Positions 8,772 to 16,996 of a stretch of DNA of 64,000 bases are shown in pieces. Origin of the DNA: Labilithrix luteola. GTDB taxonomy: Bacteria; Myxococcota_A; Polyangia; Polyangiales; Polyangiaceae. How positions within the stretch are numbered: the first letter of the stretch is position 1; every line of letters begins with the position of its first letter. The translations under genes were made by a program, and so were the position numbers. The notes under the pieces were generated by a model, which saw only the letters and a list, made by a program, of their open reading frames with translations, made no database searches and was not told where the DNA came from. The stretch lies in contig NZ_CP012333.1 of NCBI RefSeq assembly GCF_001263205.1, positions 1,860,001-1,924,000 of the forward strand, in the 5' to 3' direction.

Positions 8772-10031
8772 TCAGGGTCGCGGCTTCGCGACCCCCGCAA
8801 CGTAAGCCCACATCGGCTGGCCGCCGCTGCCCGCGTCCACCGTCGGTAGCGTCATCGTCTTCCAAGCGTTGCCGTCCCAGCGATAGACGCCGGAGCTGAC
8901 GACAAGGAATGCTTCGATCGGAGAGGGCGCGTAGATGCTGGGTCCCTCGGCGGCGCCAGCCGGAAGCGGAACGAGCTTCCACGTCATGCCATCCCAGTGC
9001 GCGGCAAACGCCGGATGCGCGCCGTCGGAGGGGTTGTAGCCAACGGCCCAAACGTCGCTATCCGAAGAACCCGAGATACTCGTGATGATGCCGGGTGCGG
9101 GCTGACCGTCGATGACGTATTCGTCCGACCACTTCGTGCCGTCCCAGTGCTGGAGCGTCTTGTCGCCGACCCAGACGTCGTCCTTCCGAATCTGGAAGAT
9201 CGTGCGCGCCTTGATGTTGTCGTGGATGGTCCACTTCGTTCCGTCGAAATGGAACGCGCGGGACAAAGCCGAGAACCAGATGTCTTGGGGCCCAGTTCCC
9301 ACCAGTTTGCCCGTTCCCCACGTCGTCGATTCGAGGCCCGCGACCTCTTTCGTGCAGGTGCTTCCTGCAGCGCAGCGGTAGATGGCGTTCGTCGCGCCGA
9401 TCCAGGTGTCGTTCGCGATGCGCGCAACGCTCCAGAATGCCGGAGGCGGCAGCGTGGGCCCCGCGCACGCTTGGCCCGGCTCGCACTTGCGCCAGGCCGA
9501 CGAGTAGTAATTGAACATCTTGCCCTCGGAGCTCTTGAAGAGCGTGACCTCGTAGTTCTGAGGTCCACCCGCAATGAGGTCCGTGGGGCTGAAGCCGCTG
9601 AGTGATGCCTCGGTCATAACGTCCGGGCCGATGGTCCAATCCTTCCCGTCGAAGAACGCACTCGAGACGTGTCGGGTGAACGTCGAACCGTTCTGGACTT
9701 CGAGATTGGTCCCGACGATGCCGACGTCGCTCACCATGCACTTCTGATTCGCCGTTCCGCAGACGGTTCCCTCACGACACGGGAGTGACGGCGCCGAGCA
9801 ACAGTCCTCGCCCGGGTAGCCGCAACGCTTCTCTGCGGTCGCGCCGTCCGAAGAAGCGTCGCCGTTGGCGTCGACGTCTCCAGGCGTCGACCCGTCGTGT
9901 CCCGTCGTTATTTCGTCGAGAGGAGTTCCTCCATCCGGCCCAACGCTCGAATTGATCCCAGGATCGTCACCGACACATGCTGCAAGGAGGACGTAGACGA
10001 GCGGAACACCAGCGAGCCAAACGCGACGCAT
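8772..10031 (-). CDS. Secreted lipoprotein with DVWAVG-type propeller-like repeats
   Basis: 419 residues. A lipoprotein signal ends at VLLAAC (Cys about 19), followed by an Asp/Gly/Ser-rich linker to about residue 68. A short Cys cluster (CGYPGEDCCSAPSLPC) precedes repeated beta-rich units such as FHFDGTKWT, VWVGDKTLQHWDGTKW, DVWAVGYN and AAHWDGMTWK. These units resemble beta-propeller blades and are common in myxobacterial surface lipoproteins; function is unknown. The same repeat type recurs in the operon at 23-26 kb. The complement of 10038-10043 reads TAGCGT 6 nt before the ATG, a leaderless-type promoter position. Confidence 0.78.
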   Translation of the reverse strand: MRRVWLAGVPLVYVLLAACVGDDPGINSSVGPDGGTPLDEITTGHDGSTPGDVDANGDASSDGATAEKRCGYPGEDCCSAPSLPCREGTVCGTANQKCMVSDVGIVGTNLEVQNGSTFTRHVSSAFFDGKDWTIGPDVMTEASLSGFSPTDLIAGGPQNYEVTLFKSSEGKMFNYYSSAWRKCEPGQACAGPTLPPPAFWSVARIANDTWIGATNAIYRCAAGSTCTKEVAGLESTTWGTGKLVGTGPQDIWFSALSRAFHFDGTKWTIHDNIKARTIFQIRKDDVWVGDKTLQHWDGTKWSDEYVIDGQPAPGIITSISGSSDSDVWAVGYNPSDGAHPAFAAHWDGMTWKLVPLPAGAAEGPSIYAPSPIEAFLVVSSGVYRWDGNAWKTMTLPTVDAGSGGQPMWAYVAGVAKPRP

Positions 10032-10223
10032 CCTCTCACGCTACCGTTCTCGTTCTCGCGCACGCAAGCGAGGTACTTGCGCAACATGCGCACCGACGAG
10101 CCCTCCACGCCGACCGGTAGGCGGGTATCAAACGGAGCGCGCATTCGGAACGAGTCTTTGCCGCTACATCGAATTGCGCAGCGACGACCAACCATGTCTC
10201 GAATGGGGTGGTAAGGGCATCTA

Positions 10224-11651
10224 TCACCCCGCTTTGCGGTCGATCGCCACCCAGCGCCCGAGGCCTTCGTGCTCCACGCGGAGCAGGAGCGGCTTGTCGT
10301 TCGTCGCGCGTTGGAGCTTGGCCTTCGCTTCGGCCGCATTCTTCACGGGCTGATGGTCGACCTCGGTGATGACGTCTCCAGGTACGAGCACCCCTGCGGC
10401 GGGCCCTGCTCCGGAGACGTCTTCGACCAGCGCGCCTGCACCGTTGGCGTTGCCGAGTCGAAGGCCGAGTGAGCTCGAGCTCGGTTGGGCCTGACGCGCC
10501 GGCTTGGACTCCTTCTCGTCTTGCAGCTCGCCCAGCGTGACGGGGACGTTCACGGTGCTCGAGCCTCGCTTCACTTCGAGGGCGATTTTGCTCCCCGGCG
10601 CGTGTGCGCCGACCATGCGCGGAAGATCGTGCGCGTGGACGACGGGCTGCCCGTCAATCGCCACGACCACGTCGCCCTCGTGAAGCCCTCCTCTGGCAGC
10701 GGGTCCACCATTCTCGAGATCGCCAACGAGCGCGCCGCGCGTGTCGTTCAGGCCCAGGGCCTTCGCGAGCGGCTCGTCGATACTCTGGATCTGTGCGCCG
10801 AGTCTTCCGCGGCTGACGTGACCGCTCGACAGGAGCTGGGGAAGAACTTCGCGAATCGCGTCGGACGGAATGGCGAAGCCGATGCCCTGACCGCTCGGGT
10901 TGATCGCCGTGTTCATCCCGACGACCTGGCCCTTCAAATCGAAGAGCGGACCGCCGCTGTTTCCTGGATTGATCGAGGCGTCGGTCTGGATGAAGTCATC
11001 GTAGGGGCCGGCTCCGATCGTTCGACTCTTCGCGCTCACGATGCCCGAGGTCACGGTTCCGCCGAGGCCGAACGCGTTGCCGATGGCCACGACCGGCTCA
11101 CCGACCTTGAGCCCCGCACTCGAGCCGAGCGAAACGTGCGGCACGTTCTTGGCGCCTTGAATCTCGAGAACGGCAACGTCGAGTCGCTCGTCTCTGCCGA
11201 GGACCTTGGCTTTGAGCTCGCGCTCGTCCGAGAGCTTGACCTTCACCAGGCTCGCATCGTCGACGACGTGCGCATTCGTGACGACGTGACCTTTGTCGTC
11301 GAACACGAAGCCGCTTCCGGCGCCGACGATCTTGCCGACGTGCGGTGACGGCGAACGGCGCTTGGGGCCTCCTCCTCCTCCGAAGAAGAAGTCGAACGGC
11401 GAGACGTCGTCGGGGTCGAACGCCGAGGTATTCGCGAGCTGCTCGACCGTGATGCTGACCACGGCCGGCTGCACGCTCGAGACGAGCGCCGACACGTCCC
11501 CCGAGGCTGCCGCTGGTTGGGCTCGAATCGCCGCAGGCCCATTTTCGGCGAGCGCCATCGTCGAGCCCGCTCCGAGAGCGAGCGCCCCCAGGAGAGGGAG
11601 AGCGACCTTCCTCGAACTCGTCCAATTGTGGCGTGCGAAAATTTCCTTCAC
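10224..11651 (-). CDS. HtrA/DegP-type serine protease with two PDZ domains
   Basis: 475 residues from GTG 11651, which is preceded by GGAAGG at suitable spacing. The frame is open for a further 73 codons upstream, but that region is Arg-rich and not protein-like. An N-terminal signal or membrane anchor (KVALPLLGALALGAGSTMALA) sends the enzyme to the periplasm. The trypsin-like domain has His128 (TNAHVVDD), Asp158 (ERLDVAVLE) and Ser232 (NPGNSGGPLF). Two PDZ domains follow, the second ending near the C-terminus. The combination is typical of envelope protein quality-control proteases. The intergenic space shared with the divergent reductase gene holds a 17-bp palindrome at 11770. Confidence 0.93.
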   Translation of the reverse strand: MKEIFARHNWTSSRKVALPLLGALALGAGSTMALAENGPAAIRAQPAAASGDVSALVSSVQPAVVSITVEQLANTSAFDPDDVSPFDFFFGGGGGPKRRSPSPHVGKIVGAGSGFVFDDKGHVVTNAHVVDDASLVKVKLSDERELKAKVLGRDERLDVAVLEIQGAKNVPHVSLGSSAGLKVGEPVVAIGNAFGLGGTVTSGIVSAKSRTIGAGPYDDFIQTDASINPGNSGGPLFDLKGQVVGMNTAINPSGQGIGFAIPSDAIREVLPQLLSSGHVSRGRLGAQIQSIDEPLAKALGLNDTRGALVGDLENGGPAARGGLHEGDVVVAIDGQPVVHAHDLPRMVGAHAPGSKIALEVKRGSSTVNVPVTLGELQDEKESKPARQAQPSSSSLGLRLGNANGAGALVEDVSGAGPAAGVLVPGDVITEVDHQPVKNAAEAKAKLQRATNDKPLLLRVEHEGLGRWVAIDRKAG

Positions 11652-11769
11652 GGCCCTACAACCTTCCGAAAGCGAACTCCGTTCCCGGTGGCGCACTCGA
11701 CCTTGGAGGTTTTCGTTCTCTCGCTTCGCGTTGCTTCGCGGCGTGCGGCAGACCTCATTTTCGAGCTCT

Positions 11770-11786
11770 TGTGAATGGCATTCACA
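11770..11786. promoter_or_regulatory. 17-bp perfect palindrome, candidate operator
   Basis: TGTGAAT-GGC-ATTCACA has perfect 7-bp arms around a 3-bp spacer. It lies between the divergent htrA-like gene (start 11651) and the reductase gene (start 11845), about 59 bp from the latter. Size and symmetry suit a dimeric repressor or activator site. No regulator gene is adjacent. Confidence 0.5.
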
Positions 11787-11844
11787 GGTTCTTTGCCGAG
11801 CAAGCGTCTGGCCCTCGAACCGACACCGCACCAAGCTTCGTCGC

Positions 11845-12909
11845 ATGTTCGACAAGCGCGCGCTCATCATCGGAGTCAGTGGAATCGTTGGTCAGAATCT
11901 CGCGCACCAGCTGCTCGCGGAGGGCGACTGGTCGGTGGCCGGTGTCTCGCGACGGCCGCTCCTGGGCCATTCGCGCATTCGAACGCTTCCGGTCGACGTC
12001 CTCGACGAGACCGAGACGATGCGCGTCCTCGGAGACGTCGACCCCACCCACGTGTTCTTCGGTGCTTGGACGCGCATGCCGACCGAGAGCGAAAACGTCC
12101 GGGTGAACGGCGCGATGGTGAAGAACGTCCTCGAGGCGGTCACCGCGCGCTCGAAGTCGGTTCGACACGTGGCCCTCGTGACCGGGACCAAGAACTACCT
12201 CGGGCCCTTCGAGTCGTACGCGAAGAACAAGCCGCAGACGCCCTTTCGCGAAGACCAGGCTCGACTCCCCGGCGAGAATTTCTACTACACGCAGGAAGAC
12301 ATCGTCTTCGACTACGCGAAACGCCACGACTTCGGCTTCAGCATCCACCGGCCACACACGATCGTCGGCTATGCCGTCGGCAATCTGATGAACATCGGCG
12401 TGACGCTCGCGACGTACGCCTCGATCTGCAAGGCCAACGCCAAGCCACTGGTTTTTCCGGGCTCCCAGGCGCAGTTCGAAGGAGTGAGTGACGTGACGGA
12501 CGCGCGCCTGCTCGCCCGCCATCTCTCCTGGGCATCGACCACGTCATCGGCCCGCAACGAGGCCTTCAACGTCGTGAACGGCGACGTCTTCCGTTGGAAG
12601 CACCTCTGGACGGTTCTTGCGCGCTACTTCGAAGTCGAATCAGCGCCGTCGCCGGGTGAACCGCTCGAGCGGCAGCTCGCCGACGCCGACGGCACGTGGA
12701 GTAGGCTCGTTGCCGTGCATCGCCTGCAGCCGACATCGCTCCGTGAGCTCGCATCGCCCTGGCACACCGATGCCGATCTCGGACGGCCCTTCGAGTGCCT
12801 CAACGACATGTCGAAGAGTCGACGCTTCGGCTTCCTCGACTACCAGGAGACGGAGCGCTCCTTCATCGACCTCTTCGATCGCCTCCGGCGCGAGCGCATC
12901 ATCCCCTGA
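11845..12909 (+). CDS. PRISE-family SDR reductase (progesterone 5-beta-reductase/iridoid synthase-like)
   Basis: 354 residues. The Rossmann dinucleotide loop is IIGVSGIVGQNLA, a variant of the Gly-rich motif. The segment NFYYTQEDIVFDY matches the conserved Tyr-containing motif of PRISE enzymes (plant progesterone 5-beta-reductase, iridoid synthase and bacterial relatives), with TGTKNYLGPF upstream as expected. These enzymes use NADPH to reduce the C=C bond of enones or 8-oxogeranial-type substrates. The physiological substrate here is unknown. ATG 11845 has no clear ribosome binding site. Family assignment is firmer than any activity. Confidence 0.85.
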   Translation: MFDKRALIIGVSGIVGQNLAHQLLAEGDWSVAGVSRRPLLGHSRIRTLPVDVLDETETMRVLGDVDPTHVFFGAWTRMPTESENVRVNGAMVKNVLEAVTARSKSVRHVALVTGTKNYLGPFESYAKNKPQTPFREDQARLPGENFYYTQEDIVFDYAKRHDFGFSIHRPHTIVGYAVGNLMNIGVTLATYASICKANAKPLVFPGSQAQFEGVSDVTDARLLARHLSWASTTSSARNEAFNVVNGDVFRWKHLWTVLARYFEVESAPSPGEPLERQLADADGTWSRLVAVHRLQPTSLRELASPWHTDADLGRPFECLNDMSKSRRFGFLDYQETERSFIDLFDRLRRERIIP

Positions 12910-12965
12910 TCCCGCTCGCGTTCGGCTCGAAGTCCAGCTCGCGCGCATGAAGACGTGACGTTCTT

Positions 12966-14075
12966 TTAGTCGATGTAGCACGCCAGCGGCGGCGCGTAGA
13001 TGTGGTGCGCGTCGATGGTGAACGGGTTGAGCGCGATCCCGCAGAGGTTGTACCCGACGGCAATCGACTCCGGCGGAATGGCGTACCCGATGGCGCCGCG
13101 GCCCCTGCCGAAGCCCGTGAACACCATGCGATCCCCTCGACGAAGAACGAGATCGGGAGCAGAGCCCGCCTCCACGCTGTCGACCTGAAGGTCGCAAGCC
13201 TCCCCTCCAGCGAGCGTCCCGCGTACCAAGCGGCCGTTCGCGGTGCGTGCCGCCCAGACGTCGGAGTACGGATAGGCCACGCCCGAGAGCTCGACGACAG
13301 GCTCGGACGTGCCACTGTTGAAGGGAACGACGACGCCCGAACGCACGAGAAAAACGACCCCGTTCGTATCGGCGACGAGGAAGTGGTCTTCGTGCAGGCG
13401 AACGAATGCGGCGATTGGCGCCGGGAGAAAATCGGGATCGAGCGCCGTCGTCCAAGCGCCTGCGTCGTCGAGGCAGACGATCCCTCGACCGCCGACGCAG
13501 TTCTGAGTGGTGGTCGTCGGCGCGACCTCCTCCGGGACGACGACGGGATGCGCCGCGACGGGTGAGCCTGTGTCCTCGCGCCAGACGACGAAGTCACATG
13601 CCGTGTCTCGACACGCGAGGACCCCCTCAGCGAGCACGGCGCGCTCGTAGCCGGGATTCAGGCGAACGTCCTCGTGGACTTCGAACATTTCTGCCCCCCA
13701 CATCCGCGTGCTGTAAACGACGAATTGCTTCGTCGGCTGGTCGAAACCGAGCACTCGGGTGCGATAGAGACTCCGGAGCTCGGTGCCTGCGGGCACCTCG
13801 AAGACGGGAGAGAAGTTCGAGCTCGTCGTGCCGTTGGTAGGCTCCCAGTTCGCCGTCTCGACACGGCACGTAGGCACGAGAGGGTCATCCACTGGCGTAG
13901 CGTCGCCGTCGTCGCCGTTCGCGTCGACGGCAGGTCCTCCGCCCCCGGCGTCCGTCTGAGGCGTCGGGACGTTCTCGGCGGGACCGCTGCACGCTTCGAG
14001 GCTCAAACCGGTGAGGAGAATCCCCGCGACGAGTGTGGCGATGGCAAACGAGGAGAGACTGCGTGCTTGCGGCAT
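12966..14075 (-). CDS. Secreted lipoprotein, unknown function
   Basis: 369 residues. A signal peptide with a lipobox-like LSLEAC places the lipidated Cys near residue 29. An Asp/Gly-rich linker of about 35 residues and a beta-rich domain with several Cys and Trp follow. Recurrent units such as GTELRSLYRTRVLGFDQPTKQ and GVLACRDTACDFVVW suggest a degenerate propeller, but no family is recognised. It converges on the reductase gene. An inverted repeat at 14105-14122 lies just upstream of its start. Confidence 0.72.
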   Translation of the reverse strand: MPQARSLSSFAIATLVAGILLTGLSLEACSGPAENVPTPQTDAGGGGPAVDANGDDGDATPVDDPLVPTCRVETANWEPTNGTTSSNFSPVFEVPAGTELRSLYRTRVLGFDQPTKQFVVYSTRMWGAEMFEVHEDVRLNPGYERAVLAEGVLACRDTACDFVVWREDTGSPVAAHPVVVPEEVAPTTTTQNCVGGRGIVCLDDAGAWTTALDPDFLPAPIAAFVRLHEDHFLVADTNGVVFLVRSGVVVPFNSGTSEPVVELSGVAYPYSDVWAARTANGRLVRGTLAGGEACDLQVDSVEAGSAPDLVLRRGDRMVFTGFGRGRGAIGYAIPPESIAVGYNLCGIALNPFTIDAHHIYAPPLACYID

Positions 14076-14104
14076 GACCCAAGGGTCTATGGCTCAGGCG
14101 GCAC

Positions 14105-14122
14105 CGATTTTTCATGAAATCG
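14105..14122. promoter_or_regulatory. Inverted repeat in a divergent promoter region
   Basis: CGATTT-TTCATG-AAATCG forms perfect 6-bp arms in an unusually AT-rich patch between the lipoprotein at 14075 (minus strand) and the small protein at 14253 (plus strand). It could be an operator or part of either promoter. Confidence 0.3.
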
Positions 14123-14252
14123 TCGAGGGACTGGAAATTCATGCGACAGGTCCGGCAGCCCTTGCGGAGTTTACGTAGTCGCCTCGGGGATCGACGATTG
14201 CAAGGTTTCTTCGATCATGTCGCCCAAGCGCGGACGCGTGAAAGGGAGAGCC

Positions 14253-14447
14253 ATGGCGAGTCCCACCCAGCAAGACGAAGTGCCTGAGTTTCCCGTTCGG
14301 CCGGGAACGTCGGACGATCCGACGGGACCACGAGAAATCGAGTGCCCCGGCGATCCCGGACCGACCGTCCTGATTCCCGCTCCGGGTGATCCGAGGATGA
14401 ATCCGAAGATCCCTGCGCCGAGCAAGCCGGGCCCTCCCGGAATCTGA
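14253..14447 (+). CDS. Small Pro/Gly-rich protein, possible ATP-grasp substrate peptide
   Basis: 64 residues from ATG 14253, with AAAGGGAGAG immediately upstream; an ATG at 14217 is in frame but has no ribosome binding site. There is no signal peptide or membrane helix. The first 20 residues are charged and polar (MASPTQQDEVPEFPV); the rest is dominated by Pro, Gly and Asp with a single Cys (EIECPGDPGP) and ends PSKPGPPGI. No family is recognised. It sits about 250 bp before an R2K-clade ATP-grasp gene on the same strand. ATP-grasp ligases of this kind often act on peptides, so a substrate role is possible but unproven. Confidence 0.55.
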   Translation: MASPTQQDEVPEFPVRPGTSDDPTGPREIECPGDPGPTVLIPAPGDPRMNPKIPAPSKPGPPGI

Positions 14448-14460
14448 CGGCGAGCGTCAC

Positions 14461-14482
14461 GAGCGTTCGGCGAGCGTTCGGC
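14461..14482 (+). repeat. 11-bp tandem duplication
   Basis: Two perfect copies of GAGCGTTCGGC lie between the small Pro-rich gene and the ATP-grasp gene. No function is evident. Confidence 0.6.
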
Positions 14483-14703
14483 GAGAATGAAGCTCGAGAT
14501 TCGTGAGGCTGTGTGCGATCGCGGCGCTCGGTGGTGCGCGTGTGCGACTCGCGCGGCTTACGCAGCTCGGTTCGGCGGCCCGGCTTCGCATCGTTCGCAT
14601 CGACGGAGGCGCGTTTCCGGCGACCGCTGATCGATACTTACCAGCAGAGGTCGATCCTTTTGAAGTCTGGTTCGCGCGAATTTCGGTCTTACGAATCCGC
14701 GCC

Positions 14704-15600
14704 ATGCCAAACAGCGAACTCTGCGTTCTGTTCGGACGTCCTGCTGGCTCGGAAAGCACCGACGACCGCTTCGAGATCGAAACGCTCGCAGCGGAGGAAC
14801 TCGACATCGAATCGTACGCACTGCCGCTCGACCCCATCGTGATGGGCGATGCCGAGCGGGCGATTCGGCGGCTGCCGCGTGCCGCGAATCGCGTATGGCT
14901 CTATCGCGGATGGATGATCCGCGAAGAAGAGTATGCCGCTCTGTACGAAGCGATCTCCGATCGCGGCGAAGAGCTCGTTGTCGATCCGGAGAGCTTCGCC
15001 GAGGCGACGTTCGCCCCGAACTATCTACCGCTGCTCGGAAAGTACTCCGCGCCGGCCCGCTGGACCGAGGGCGACGGAATCGATGAAGCATGGGAGGTGG
15101 CGCAGTTGCTCGGCCCGCCGCCTTGGATCGTGAAGGACTACGTCAAATCCGCGAAAGAGGAATGGCACCGTGCGTGCTTCGTACCCGCGGGCGCCGACTT
15201 CGAGGACTTCCGCGCGATCTGTGAACGGCTCGTCGAGCTGCGCGGCGACACCTTCGAGACCGGGTTCGTCATCAAGAAGCATCTCGACCTCGCCACCCTT
15301 CCCGGCTGGACTCCGGAGCAGCGTCGCGTGACCGATGAGCATCGCTTGATCTTCTGGGAAGGCGAGCTCGTGGCGCACGCGCCGTACTACGACGTCGAAT
15401 CGGCGCTCGAATCTCCCGAGCAGTTTGCCTTCCTCGGTCGCGCGATCGGCTCACCGTTCTTCACGGCCGATGTCGCCCGCCTGGCGAACGGCGGCTGGAC
15501 GGTCATCGAAGTCAACGACGGCGGCTCGTCGACCTTTCCCGAACAGCTCGATCCACGCGATTTCTATCGCGCCGTCCTCGAGAGCCGCGGCGAGCTTTGA
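14704..15600 (+). CDS. R2K-clade ATP-grasp ligase (DUF4343-like)
   Basis: 298 residues from ATG 14704. The frame is open to 14503, but the upstream part is not family-like. The N-terminal domain includes RGWMIREEEYAALYEAI, typical of R2K family proteins. The ATP-grasp core shows PPWIVKDYVKSAKEEWH (ATP-binding Lys), GFVIKKHLDL, LIFWEGELVAHAPY and the Mg-binding VIEVNDGGSS near the end. Such enzymes activate a carboxylate with ATP and join it to an amine, making peptides or peptide-modified proteins. There is no RNA or carrier-protein gene nearby; the 64-residue protein upstream is the only evident candidate partner. Substrate unknown. Confidence 0.8.
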   Translation: MPNSELCVLFGRPAGSESTDDRFEIETLAAEELDIESYALPLDPIVMGDAERAIRRLPRAANRVWLYRGWMIREEEYAALYEAISDRGEELVVDPESFAEATFAPNYLPLLGKYSAPARWTEGDGIDEAWEVAQLLGPPPWIVKDYVKSAKEEWHRACFVPAGADFEDFRAICERLVELRGDTFETGFVIKKHLDLATLPGWTPEQRRVTDEHRLIFWEGELVAHAPYYDVESALESPEQFAFLGRAIGSPFFTADVARLANGGWTVIEVNDGGSSTFPEQLDPRDFYRAVLESRGEL

Positions 15601-15748
15601 ACGTCGGTCCGTGCAAGTGGTCGCCGCAGTCGACGGATGGCTTGCCCCACGCCCTCGACACGAAGCAAAGCCGCGCGTGCGACGACAATCGGCGCTCGTC
15701 TCGTTCGACTTGACGCGCTTTCACGACGACCCTTGAAACAGGGTCGAG

Positions 15749-16963
15749 ATGTCTCTTGAGAAGCCCAAGCGTTCGAACGATGGGCTGAAGAACTCGGCGG
15801 CCATTCTGGCTGTCGCTTTTGCGGGCTTTTCGACCTTTCTCGACCTCTACGCGACGCAGCCGCTCCTGCCGCGATTCACCGAGATCTTCCACGCCTCGAA
15901 GGCCGAGGTGGGGCTGACAGTGAGCGCGCCAACGGCTGCGGTCGCGCTTTGTGCGCCCATCTTCGGGGCCATCGGCGATCGCTTCAGCCGCACGCGCCTG
16001 ATGATCGCGTCGCTGGCCTTCCTCTCGCTCACGACCTTGCTCGCCGCCACGTCGACGGGACTCGGCTCGCTCATCGTCTGGCGATTCCTCCAAGGCGCGG
16101 CCACACCGGGAGTCTACGTTCTCGCGCTCGCCTATCTCGCCGAGGAGATCGACGTGAGCCTCGTCGGTCGAGCCATGGCCGCGTTCGTTACGGGGAACGT
16201 CATCGGCGGATGGGCGGGGCGATCCATCACGGGGTGGATCGCGCAGCACACGCACTGGCCCTTCGCCTTCATCGTCCTCGGCCTGCTCAACGGCATCGGG
16301 GCGTTCGTCACCTGGAAGTTCCTTCCGCCGTCACGCGTGCGCGGTGGAGGGGCGACACCGCTCCCTCTCGGTCGGCGCATCGTGGGGCTCGCAACCCCTG
16401 CCCTGCTCGCGAACTTCGCCATCGGCTTCAACGTGCTGTTCTCGCTCGTCGCCGTGTTCTCGTACGTGGGCTTCTACCTGACGGCGTCGCCGTTCAAGCT
16501 GGCGACGGGCAGCCTCTCGACGATCTACGCCGTGTACCTGGTCGGAGCCTTCGTGACGCCGATCGCCGGACGGTTCATCGATCGCGTCGGCTCACGCCGC
16601 GTGCTCGTGGGCTCGCTGGGCATCGGGGCGCTCGGGCTGATGCTCACGCTCATCCCCTTCCTTCCCGCGGTCGTCGCCGGCCTGGCGGTGTGTTGTTCCT
16701 CGGCCTTCGTTTGCCAATCCGCCTCGACGACGCGTCTGCGTAGCGCCGCTCCGCCGGGCCTTCGCTCCCTCGCATCGGGCGCCTACGTCACGTGCTACTA
16801 CCTCGGCGGCAGCGTGGGCGGCATCGCTCCGGGCCTGACATGGAAGTACGGCGGCTGGGCGGGCTGCGTCGCGCTCGTCGTGATCGTCGAGCTCATGACG
16901 ATGGGCCTCGCGACGTATTTCTGGTCCGAAGCGCGCACGGCGAAGCTCGACGCCTCGGCGTGA
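15749..16963 (+). CDS. MFS transporter, drug/sugar efflux type
   Basis: 404 residues with about 12 hydrophobic segments. After the first helix (FSTFLDLYATQPLLPRF) comes the MFS signature loop GAIGDRFSRTRLM between helices 2 and 3. The overall pattern resembles the YnfM-like/DHA1 efflux group of the inner membrane; substrate cannot be assigned. The start region is compact: a hairpin with arms CGACCC (15727-15732) and GGGTCG (15741-15746) lies directly before the ATG and includes the only AGGG-like ribosome binding site. Transcription converges with the POT-like transporter gene. Confidence 0.85.
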   Translation: MSLEKPKRSNDGLKNSAAILAVAFAGFSTFLDLYATQPLLPRFTEIFHASKAEVGLTVSAPTAAVALCAPIFGAIGDRFSRTRLMIASLAFLSLTTLLAATSTGLGSLIVWRFLQGAATPGVYVLALAYLAEEIDVSLVGRAMAAFVTGNVIGGWAGRSITGWIAQHTHWPFAFIVLGLLNGIGAFVTWKFLPPSRVRGGGATPLPLGRRIVGLATPALLANFAIGFNVLFSLVAVFSYVGFYLTASPFKLATGSLSTIYAVYLVGAFVTPIAGRFIDRVGSRRVLVGSLGIGALGLMLTLIPFLPAVVAGLAVCCSSAFVCQSASTTRLRSAAPPGLRSLASGAYVTCYYLGGSVGGIAPGLTWKYGGWAGCVALVVIVELMTMGLATYFWSEARTAKLDASA

Positions 16964-16996
16964 CCGCCCACGAGCCCTCCGATCGTTGAGACCGAC

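Noticed and set aside
14503..14703. Upstream GTG start for the ATP-grasp gene
   Set aside because: The added 67 residues do not resemble the family N-terminus, and the domain starts at MPNSELCVLFG.
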